Part shown: positions 1-5,323 of the stretch, piece by piece | How positions within the stretch are numbered: the stretch's first letter is position 1 | Layout of the letters: each line of letters opens with the position of its first letter | From: Sulfurimonas sp. | Lineage (GTDB): Bacteria; Campylobacterota; Campylobacteria; Campylobacterales; Sulfurimonadaceae | Reading direction: 5' to 3' | DNA length: 5,323 bases | Assembly: GCA_021161305.1 (NCBI GenBank) | Contig: JAGHAW010000249.1 | Location: forward strand, 1-5,323 | Notes under the pieces: model-generated | The model's input: the letters and a program-made list of their open reading frames with translations, nothing else | Told to the model about the DNA's origin: nothing | Databases searched by the model: none | Translations under genes and position numbers: made by a program

Positions 1-2
1 CT

Positions 3-74
3 TCCATGAAGCAAACAGAGTTTGTAGGCTTGGGTGGTTTTGGTTTAGAAGTGAATGAAGTTATAAATTTATGA
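3..74 (+). CDS. C-terminal tail of an upstream gene, possibly GTP cyclohydrolase II-like (RibA/RibBA family)
   Basis: An open frame enters from the left edge and ends at TGA 72-74, so only the last 23 codons are visible. The residues include LGGFGLEV followed by NEVINL. This resembles the C-terminal end of the GTP cyclohydrolase II domain, where a 'GL.GYGLEV.ERV' pattern follows the TNNP motif, and that is the only reason for the tentative name. The TNNP motif itself and all catalytic residues lie outside the window, so the family is a guess. The stop overlaps the next start as ATGA (71-74), a classic translational-coupling arrangement. That overlap is the better evidence that this is a genuine gene end in the same operon. 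Confidence 0.4.
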   Translation, partial: SMKQTEFVGLGGFGLEVNEVINL

Positions 75-796
75 GAGAAGTTTTTCAAAGAGTAGAAAGT
101 GATAGAAGTGTTATAAATATTGAAGTGGATGTTGATGCTTTAGAGTTTAAAGATGAGAGTCCGTGGCTTTTTAGTGTTTTTATTAAATATGATGCTTCTG
201 ATGAAAATTTAGATGGCTTTGAAGAGTTTTTAGAGACTAAAGAATCACTTATAATTGCTCTTGCTTATGAAGATAGAGCCAGATATGTTGGCAGTAGGGT
301 TGTTGATGGTTGGAGTGAGCTTTACTTTTATGCTCCTTTTTCTAAAGAACTTGATTCTATGGTGTCTGCCATACTCAAACCTACCAACTATATCTTTGAG
401 AGTAATGTAGTAAGAGATACAAAGTGGGGTTTTTACTTCTCACAACTCTCTCCAACAGAGTTAGAATATCATCATATACTAAGTGCTAAGATTATTAATC
501 AACTCCAAGAAGAGGGCGATAATCTTGAAATATCAAGAATCGTTGAACACTATGTTTCATTTGAGACACCAACTCAAAAAAACAGATTTATAAACACTTT
601 AGAGCTAAATGGTTTTAGTTTTAAAGATGATATAGCGACGGATGAGTTTGAGCATGGGTTAGCTTTGGTTAAAAAACACCCTATAAGCTATAACGAAGTC
701 AAAAAAGTTGTTGATGAACTTTTTATAGAGATAAAAAAAGAGAATGGATATTATGAGGGTTGGAGTACAACTTTGATGGATGAAAACACTATATAG
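71..796 (+). CDS. DUF695 and RraB-like two-domain protein
   Basis: A 241-residue soluble, acidic protein with no signal peptide or membrane segment, so probably cytoplasmic. Residues about 8-130 look like a DUF695 domain, with the conserved stretches RVVDGWSELYFY (76-87) and WGFYFSQLSPTELEY (119-133). Residues about 136-233 look like the RraB fold: EGDNLEISRIVEHYVSFET (148-166), a short GF turn at 181-182, and the terminal NGYYEGW (225-231), like the GGYYDGW-type ending of RraB. In Escherichia coli, RraB binds RNase E and restrains mRNA decay. Whether this protein has any such partner is unknown, because Campylobacterota are generally reported to lack RNase E. The start is fixed: an in-frame stop lies at 56-58 and the first ATG is at 71, with only a weak purine stretch upstream, so translation probably depends on the overlapping upstream gene. 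The next gene begins 2 bases after its stop. Family assignment is fairly secure; function is not. Confidence 0.8.
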   Translation: MREVFQRVESDRSVINIEVDVDALEFKDESPWLFSVFIKYDASDENLDGFEEFLETKESLIIALAYEDRARYVGSRVVDGWSELYFYAPFSKELDSMVSAILKPTNYIFESNVVRDTKWGFYFSQLSPTELEYHHILSAKIINQLQEEGDNLEISRIVEHYVSFETPTQKNRFINTLELNGFSFKDDIATDEFEHGLALVKKHPISYNEVKKVVDELFIEIKKENGYYEGWSTTLMDENTI

Positions 797-798
797 AT

Positions 799-2631
799 AT
801 GAAACAGATGTTTGGAATCGTTGGAGTAATTAACTACTTACTAGTTGTTTTTTTAAATGCTTTTACGGATTTGGGACATAAAATTATCATCCAAAACACT
901 ATTTTTAAAGTTTATGATGGTGATTTGCAAATTATTTTAACAGCTATAGTAAATGCACTTATACTTCTTCCTTTTATCTTGATGTTTTCTCCTTCTGGTT
1001 TTTTAGCCGATAGATTTCCTAAAAACTCCATCATGAAATACTCTTCACTCTTTGCAGTTGTAATCACTCTAGGGATAACTTACTCATACTATAACGGTCT
1101 CTTCTATACAGCTTTTGCTTTTACTTTTTTACTGGCACTTCAAAGTGCTATCTATGGACCTGCCAAATATGGTTATATAAAAGAGTTGGTCGGTGTTAAG
1201 TTTATAAGCAGTGGCAACGGAGCAGTTCAAGCCGTTACAACTGTAGCAATTCTTGGTGGAATTATCTTCTATACAGTTCTGTTTGAGGGAATGTTTAGTG
1301 ATACTTTAGTTACAAAAGAGGATATTTTACTCGCCATTGCTCCAATTGGCTGGCTTTTGGTTGTTGGTTCTGTTATAGAGTTTTTATTGGCTCTGAAACT
1401 TCCAAACAGGATGTTAGGAAAAAGTCAAAAAAAGTTCAATTTACGAAGATATATCAGAGGTGAATATCTTCATAAAAATCTAAAAATAGTAACAAGAAAA
1501 AGAGAGATTTTTGAAGCCATCATAGCCCTTAGTCTTTTCTGGTCTATCTCTCAAGTTGTTTTAGCTGTTTTTGGCGAGTATGCAAAGAGTGAGTTAGGAG
1601 TTACAAATACTATATTTGTTCAGGGTGTTATGGCACTGGCTGGAATCGGTATAGTTATAGGTTCTATAATGGCAGCAAATTTTTCAAAGTACTACATAAA
1701 TACAGGTCTTGTTGCTATCGGTTCTATCGGTATTACGATTCTAGTCTTTTTCATCCCTTTTGTCTCATCTATGGGCATAATGGCACTTATGTTTACACTT
1801 TTCGGTGTTTTTTCAGGTCTCTTAATGGTTCCTCTAAATGCCCATATACAGTTTTTGGCTCCTCGTGTTCATCTGGGTACTATTCTTGCCGGTAGTAACT
1901 TTATACAAAATATCTTTATGTTTAGTTTTTTACTTCTGACAACACTCTTTGCATATTTCGGTATGAATGCTGAGATTCTCTTTTATTTGATGGCTTTTGT
2001 CGGTCTATATTTAAGTGCGATGGTTTTTAGAAGATATCTGGTTATGACATTTTGGGCTGTTTTAGAGTTGGTTTTTAAAACACGACACAGATACGCATAT
2101 ATGGGTTTAGAAAATATTCCACGAGACAAAGCTGTTTTACTTTTAGGGAATCATGTGAGTTGGATTGATTGGATAATTATCCAATTTGCTATAAAAAGAC
2201 GCATAAACTTTTTGATGGATAAAGATATATACAACTGGAAATTGTTACATCCGTTTTTTAAAAAAGGTGGGGCTATTCCTATCTCTACAAAAGCTTCAAA
2301 AGATGCTTTTATAGAGGCTCACAAGCGTTTAGAAGATGCAAATATTGTAGCTGTCTATCCTGAGGGTGGAATCTCCAAAGATGGAGAGATAGGAAAGTTT
2401 TACAAAGGCTTTGAGATGATTCCACAAAATTATGATGGTGTAATAGTTCCATACTTTATAGATGGAATATTTGGAAGTTTTTTCTCAAAACATAAGCCAA
2501 AAAAAGATAAAATGTTTTACAAAAAAAGAGATATAACAGTTCACTTTGCCTCTCCTGTATCAAAAGATATAAAAGCAGATGAACTTAGAGATATAGTAAT
2601 AAATATGAAGGAAAAATATGAAGTTAAATAA
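799..2631 (+). CDS. LplT-like MFS transporter fused to a PlsC-type lysophospholipid acyltransferase
   Basis: A 610-residue inner-membrane fusion. Residues 1 to about 415 are a hydrophobic MFS transporter with roughly 12 membrane segments. It has the loop signature SGFLADRFPK (67-76) and YGPAKYGYIKEL (119-130), both typical of the LplT lysophospholipid flippase branch, and VPLNAHIQ (344-351). Residues about 430-610 are a cytoplasmic LPLAT/PlsC domain: motif I NHVSWID with the catalytic H452 and D457, motif II GGAIPIS (490-496), motif III PEGG (521-524), motif IV VPYF from 550. Motif II lacks the arginine of true PlsC and PEGG replaces PEGR/PEGT; this looks closer to the Aas acyltransferase half. 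By analogy with E. coli LplT-Aas, it may bring lysophospholipid inward and re-acylate it. It stops before any acyl-ACP synthetase (AMP-binding) domain, so the acyl donor must be supplied by another protein. No clear ribosome binding site precedes ATG 799, and ATG 808 is an alternative. Its 3' end overlaps the diacylglycerol kinase gene by 14 bases. Confidence 0.88.
   Translation: MKQMFGIVGVINYLLVVFLNAFTDLGHKIIIQNTIFKVYDGDLQIILTAIVNALILLPFILMFSPSGFLADRFPKNSIMKYSSLFAVVITLGITYSYYNGLFYTAFAFTFLLALQSAIYGPAKYGYIKELVGVKFISSGNGAVQAVTTVAILGGIIFYTVLFEGMFSDTLVTKEDILLAIAPIGWLLVVGSVIEFLLALKLPNRMLGKSQKKFNLRRYIRGEYLHKNLKIVTRKREIFEAIIALSLFWSISQVVLAVFGEYAKSELGVTNTIFVQGVMALAGIGIVIGSIMAANFSKYYINTGLVAIGSIGITILVFFIPFVSSMGIMALMFTLFGVFSGLLMVPLNAHIQFLAPRVHLGTILAGSNFIQNIFMFSFLLLTTLFAYFGMNAEILFYLMAFVGLYLSAMVFRRYLVMTFWAVLELVFKTRHRYAYMGLENIPRDKAVLLLGNHVSWIDWIIIQFAIKRRINFLMDKDIYNWKLLHPFFKKGGAIPISTKASKDAFIEAHKRLEDANIVAVYPEGGISKDGEIGKFYKGFEMIPQNYDGVIVPYFIDGIFGSFFSKHKPKKDKMFYKKRDITVHFASPVSKDIKADELRDIVINMKEKYEVK
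2168..2185. repeat. 18-base perfect palindrome inside the acyltransferase coding region
   Basis: ATTGGATAATTATCCAAT reads the same on both strands and has no loop. It spans the codons for residues 457-463, right after catalytic motif I of the acyltransferase domain. AT-rich coding DNA produces such palindromes occasionally and the protein sequence here is constrained, so a regulatory role is not supported. Recorded only because it is exact. Confidence 0.3.
2608..2612 (+). promoter_or_regulatory. Ribosome binding site for the diacylglycerol kinase gene
   Basis: AAGGA lies 5 bases before ATG 2618, inside the last codons of the transporter-acyltransferase gene. It supports the 2618 start and means the kinase is translated from within the upstream frame, consistent with coupling. 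Confidence 0.6.
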
Positions 2632-2989
2632 GCCAAAATATTCACTTTTTAAAAATGGTGGTTATGCACTAGAGGGTTTTATAGATATAACCAAAAATGA
2701 AAGTTCATTTAAACTACAGTTGCTTCTATTTTTTGTTATGAGCATAGTTGCTTGGGTGTTGCCTATTGGTTTTGGGTATGCAAGTATCTTATTTCTATCT
2801 CTTTTTATTCCTATCATGTCAGAGGTTGCAAACAGTTCCATAGAGAGAGTTGTTGATTTGGTTACAAGTGATTATCATATCTTAGCAAAACAGGCAAAAG
2901 ATGCTGGAGCAACACTTGTTCTTTTGAGTCTGATTTTAACCGGATTAATCTGGTTGTCAGTACTTGCAGTGGCATTTGAATTAGTTTAG
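2618..2989 (+). CDS. dgkA: Diacylglycerol kinase (DgkA type)
   Basis: A 123-residue integral membrane protein of the prokaryotic DgkA family, essentially the family's usual length. It phosphorylates diacylglycerol with ATP to give phosphatidic acid at the inner membrane, recycling lipid left when head groups are transferred to envelope polymers. An amphipathic N-terminal stretch carries N27-E28. It is followed by three membrane helices (about 33-50, 53-69 and 97-120). The family signature runs from E69 through N72, E76 and D80 to AKDAGA (93-98), matching the E. coli pattern E-x2-NSAIE-x3-D...AKDMGS, so the catalytic E69 and metal-binding E28/E76 are all present. One difference is ATLVLLS where many members have AAV. 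The start overlaps the acyltransferase gene by 14 bases and has a good Shine-Dalgarno site, which places this lipid-recycling enzyme in direct coupling with another glycerolipid enzyme. Very likely active. Confidence 0.93.
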   Translation: MKLNKPKYSLFKNGGYALEGFIDITKNESSFKLQLLLFFVMSIVAWVLPIGFGYASILFLSLFIPIMSEVANSSIERVVDLVTSDYHILAKQAKDAGATLVLLSLILTGLIWLSVLAVAFELV

Positions 2990-2990
2990 T

Positions 2991-2995
2991 AGGAG
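2991..2995 (+). promoter_or_regulatory. Ribosome binding site for the carboxynorspermidine dehydrogenase gene
   Basis: AGGAG sits 10 bases before ATG 3006 in the 16-base gap after the kinase stop codon. It is the strongest Shine-Dalgarno match in the window and the only gene start not overlapping or nearly touching its neighbour, so this gene may be translated more independently. Confidence 0.65.
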
Positions 2996-3005
2996 AAATT
3001 TTTTA

Positions 3006-4199
3006 ATGAAAACAACTTTAATTATTGGTGCTGGTGGTGTAAGTCGTGTAGTAGTTCATAAATGTGTGCAAAATGCTGATGTTTTTGGTCGTATAGTTTT
3101 AGCTAGTAGAACTTTAAGTAGATGTGAGGAGATAAAGAGTGAACTTCCACATGGCAACATTGAAGTGGCAAAGATTGATGCTGATATTACCGATGAAGTA
3201 GTTAAACTTATCTCTACATACCAAGCAGATATAGTTATAAATGTAGCTCTGCCATACCAAGATTTAACTATTATGGATGCTTGTATCGCAACTTCTACAC
3301 CATATCTTGATACTGCGAACTATGAACATCCTGATGAGGCAAAATTTGAGTATAAACTTCAATGGGCTAGAGATGAGAAGTTTAAACAAGCTGGAATCAT
3401 GGGACTCCTTGGAAGTGGTTTTGACCCGGGGGTTACAAATGTATTTTGTGCTTATGCTCAAAAACATTATTTTGATGAGATTCACACCATAGATATACTT
3501 GATTGTAATGCCGGTGACCATGGTTATGCTTTTGCAACTAATTTTAATCCTGAGATAAATCTTCGAGAGGTTTCGGCAAATGGTCGTTACTGGCAAAAAA
3601 ATGAAGATGGGATAGGGGAGTGGATTGAGACTGAGCCTATGGAGATTAAGATGGTTTGGGATTATCCTGAAGTTGGCGAAAAAGATAGTTATCTGCTTTA
3701 TCATGAAGAGATGGAATCTTTAGTCAAACATATAAAAGGTTTAAAACGCATTAGATTTTTTATGACTTTTGGTGAGAGTTATTTAACTCACATGAAGTGT
3801 CTAGAAAATGTTGGTATGTTAAGTATAAAAGAGGTAGAACACAAGGGAATGAAGATAGTTCCTATGGAGTTTTTAGCAACACTTCTACCTGACCCATCAA
3901 CTCTAGGTGTAAGAACAAAAGGAAAAACCAATATCGGTATAGTAGCAGATGGAATCAAAGATGGAGTAAGAAAAAGAATCTATATTTATCAAGTAAGTGA
4001 CCATGAAAAATGTTTTGCAGAGGTAAATAGCCAAGCAGTTTCATACACAACAGGAGTTCCCGCGATGATAGGTGCAAAACTTATGTTAGAGGGTAAATGG
4101 AGTGGAGAGGGTGTCTTTAATATGGAAGAGTTTGACCCAGATGTTTTTATGGATGAGTTAAATAAGCAGGGCTTACCTTGGCAGATAAAAGAGTTATAA
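3006..4199 (+). CDS. Carboxynorspermidine / carboxyspermidine dehydrogenase (saccharopine dehydrogenase family)
   Basis: A 397-residue cytoplasmic NADPH-dependent oxidoreductase of the saccharopine dehydrogenase-like family. It condenses aspartate beta-semialdehyde with a diamine and reduces the Schiff base. Putrescine gives carboxyspermidine (the Campylobacter jejuni route) and 1,3-diaminopropane gives carboxynorspermidine (the Vibrio route); the sequence alone does not say which is used here. The N-terminal Rossmann fold opens with IIGAGGVSRVV (6-16; G8, G10, G11 for the dinucleotide). It continues with INVALPYQDLTIMDACI (78-94), YLDTANYE (100-107) and GFDPGVTNVF (138-147), all typical of this subfamily. 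The C-terminal part includes SYTTGVPAMIGAKLMLEGKW (346-365), where the chain returns to the Rossmann domain. The length is normal for the family and a strong ribosome binding site supports ATG 3006. The next gene, for the decarboxylase that acts on its product, overlaps its last 22 bases, which strongly supports the polyamine assignment over a lysine-pathway saccharopine enzyme. Confidence 0.93.
   Translation: MKTTLIIGAGGVSRVVVHKCVQNADVFGRIVLASRTLSRCEEIKSELPHGNIEVAKIDADITDEVVKLISTYQADIVINVALPYQDLTIMDACIATSTPYLDTANYEHPDEAKFEYKLQWARDEKFKQAGIMGLLGSGFDPGVTNVFCAYAQKHYFDEIHTIDILDCNAGDHGYAFATNFNPEINLREVSANGRYWQKNEDGIGEWIETEPMEIKMVWDYPEVGEKDSYLLYHEEMESLVKHIKGLKRIRFFMTFGESYLTHMKCLENVGMLSIKEVEHKGMKIVPMEFLATLLPDPSTLGVRTKGKTNIGIVADGIKDGVRKRIYIYQVSDHEKCFAEVNSQAVSYTTGVPAMIGAKLMLEGKWSGEGVFNMEEFDPDVFMDELNKQGLPWQIKEL
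4168..4171 (+). promoter_or_regulatory. Putative ribosome binding site deciding the TTG start of nspC
   Basis: AGGG lies 6 bases before TTG 4178, inside the end of the dehydrogenase gene. It is a modest match but it is well spaced, and it favours TTG 4178 because no ATG or GTG occurs in frame between the stop at 4163-4165 and the conserved N-terminal region of the protein. Confidence 0.4.
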
Positions 4200-5323
4200 A
4201 TACACCTTACTACCTTTGTGAAGAGGAGTTGTTGGAAAAAAACTTAAAACTGTTAGAGTATGTGCAAGAAGAGAGTGGAGCGAAGATTATTTTGGCTCTA
4301 AAGGGCTTTGCTATGTGGAGTACATTTGAGTTAGTTTCAAAATATCTCAAGGGTTGTACTGCAAGTGGTTTACATGAGGCAAAGTTGGCTTATGATGAGT
4401 TTTACAGGTTCAATCGTAATGCCGAGATTCACACCTACTCTCCAGCCTATAAAGAGGAAGATATAAGAGAGATTGCTAAAATTTCAGATCACATAGTTTT
4501 TAACTCTCCAAATCAACTTAAACGATTTAAAAATATAGTAAAAGATATAAATCCACATGCCATGCTTTCCCTTAGAATAAATCCTGAAGTCTCATCATCT
4601 CCAAAGGATATATATAATCCTTGTGGAATCTACAGCCGTTTAGGTACAACATTTGAAAACTTTGATGAGGAGATTCTAGAGCATATTGATGGGTTTAATT
4701 TTCATGCACTTTGTGAGCAAAATGTAGATGCTTTAGAAAAAGTTTTAAAAGTTTTTGAGATGAATTTTTCTAAATATTTTAAGAATTTAAAATATATTAA
4801 CTTTGGTGGCGGACATCATATAACCAAAAAAGGTTATGATGTTGAGAAATTAATTAGAATTATCAAAGAATTTAGAGTTAAATATGATGTAGAAATATAT
4901 CTTGAACCAGGGGAAGCTGTTGGTTGGGAATGTGGAACTTTAGTGTCGAGTGTTTTAGATATAGTTCATAATGGTATGGATATAGCTATCCTTGACACTT
5001 CGGCAGAAGCCCATATGCCAGATACTTTAGCTATGCCATATCGTGCAGATGTTAGAGGAAGTGGTGAAGCAGGAGAAAAAACACATACATATAGACTTGC
5101 TGGAAATACATGCCTTGCCGGTGATATAATGGGTGATTACTCCTTTGATAAACCCTTAAAGATTGGAGATAAAATTATATTTGAAGACCAAATTCACTAT
5201 ACTTTTGTTAAAAATACAACATTCAATGGAATCAAACTTCCATCTTTAGCTATTAAAAGAAGAAATGGCACTATAGATGTGATAAAAGAGTTTGGATATG
5301 AAGATTATAAAAATAGATTATCA
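4178..5323 (+). CDS. nspC: Carboxynorspermidine / carboxyspermidine decarboxylase NspC, TTG start, stop codon outside window
   Basis: A PLP-dependent decarboxylase of the alanine racemase fold (type III), in the same superfamily as diaminopimelate and ornithine decarboxylases. It removes CO2 from carboxyspermidine or carboxynorspermidine to complete the polyamine. The visible 382 codons contain the PLP lysine K42 in LALKGFA, HALCEQN (176-182), the phosphate-binding glycines GGGHH (210-214), EPGEAVGWE (243-251), DTSAEAHMPD (273-282), and the second-subunit catalytic cysteine C312 in NTCLAGD (310-316). NspC proteins are about 375-385 residues long and the frame is open to the last base, so the gene is essentially complete and the stop should follow at once or within a few codons. 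The frame is closed upstream at 4163-4165. The conserved N-terminus (NTPYYLCEEELL) begins around codon 7-8, and the first in-frame ATG (4313) would remove K42, so TTG 4178 is the only credible start. That gives a 22-base overlap with the dehydrogenase gene. Confidence 0.92.
   Translation, partial: MADKRVINTPYYLCEEELLEKNLKLLEYVQEESGAKIILALKGFAMWSTFELVSKYLKGCTASGLHEAKLAYDEFYRFNRNAEIHTYSPAYKEEDIREIAKISDHIVFNSPNQLKRFKNIVKDINPHAMLSLRINPEVSSSPKDIYNPCGIYSRLGTTFENFDEEILEHIDGFNFHALCEQNVDALEKVLKVFEMNFSKYFKNLKYINFGGGHHITKKGYDVEKLIRIIKEFRVKYDVEIYLEPGEAVGWECGTLVSSVLDIVHNGMDIAILDTSAEAHMPDTLAMPYRADVRGSGEAGEKTHTYRLAGNTCLAGDIMGDYSFDKPLKIGDKIIFEDQIHYTFVKNTTFNGIKLPSLAIKRRNGTIDVIKEFGYEDYKNRLS

Noticed and set aside
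2990..3005. Possible promoter or terminator in the gap between the kinase and dehydrogenase genes
   Set aside because: The gap is only 16 bases and is occupied by the ribosome binding site and its spacer, with no stem-loop.
3277..3492. Alternative + strand open frame of 71 codons within the dehydrogenase gene
   Set aside because: It is a shifted frame inside conserved coding sequence (covering YLDTANYE and GFDPGVTNVF in the true frame), with no ribosome binding site or recognisable domain.
3264..3704. Antisense open frame of 146 codons opposite the dehydrogenase gene
   Set aside because: It lies wholly inside a well-supported gene, its translation is rich in I, S, K and R with no recognisable motif, and it looks like a frame shadow of AT-rich coding DNA.
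3006..4199. Lysine-pathway saccharopine dehydrogenase
   Set aside because: The subfamily motifs and the overlapping nspC gene point to polyamine synthesis, and bacteria of this kind make lysine through diaminopimelate.
4774..4795. Inverted repeat with 9-base arms and a 4-base loop
   Set aside because: The arms are entirely A/T, there is no T-run after it, and it lies inside nspC coding sequence, so it is best explained by base composition and is not a terminator.
4178..5323. Diaminopimelate decarboxylase (LysA) as the identity of the last gene
   Set aside because: The folds are related, but HALCEQN, DTSAEAHMPD and the shorter length of about 380 residues match NspC, and the adjacent dehydrogenase supplies its substrate.
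1..5323. Mobile element, CRISPR array, phage gene, tRNA or rRNA
   Set aside because: No transposase-like frame, spaced direct repeats, tRNA-like cloverleaf or rRNA-like stretch was seen. Nearly every base is accounted for by the coding genes.

Overview
The window is AT-rich and fully packed with genes on the + strand. It holds five reading frames in a row, four complete or nearly complete plus the tail of another, with no intergenic gap longer than 16 bases. The likely source is a Campylobacterota bacterium of the Sulfurimonas/Sulfurovum type. This rests on the low-GC codon use, the carboxy(nor)spermidine dehydrogenase/decarboxylase pair that this phylum uses for polyamine synthesis, and the general feel of the proteins. 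It is an inference from the sequence alone.

Layout: (1) at 3-74, the last 23 codons of an upstream gene, possibly a GTP cyclohydrolase II-like (RibA/RibBA) protein; (2) at 71-796, a DUF695 + RraB-like two-domain cytoplasmic protein; (3) at 799-2631, an LplT-like MFS transporter fused to a PlsC-type lysophospholipid acyltransferase; (4) at 2618-2989, a DgkA-type diacylglycerol kinase; (5) at 3006-4199, carboxynorspermidine (carboxyspermidine) dehydrogenase; (6) from 4178 to the window edge, carboxynorspermidine decarboxylase NspC. NspC apparently begins with TTG inside the preceding gene, and the window ends at or very near its stop codon.

The genes form two functional blocks. Genes 3 and 4 both act on inner-membrane glycerolipids: one is predicted to flip and re-acylate lysophospholipid, and the other returns diacylglycerol to phosphatidic acid. 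Genes 5 and 6 carry out two consecutive steps of the aspartate-semialdehyde-dependent polyamine route. The overlaps (ATGA at 71-74, 14 bases at 2618-2631, 22 bases at 4178-4199) and the 2-base and 16-base gaps suggest a single translationally coupled transcript. No internal promoter or terminator is evident.

I see no RNA gene, mobile element, CRISPR array or phage feature. Most of the window looks like ordinary housekeeping sequence. The points worth a second look are the domain make-up of the transporter-acyltransferase, an RraB-like domain in a lineage thought to lack RNase E, the non-ATG start of nspC, and the mixed gene content.
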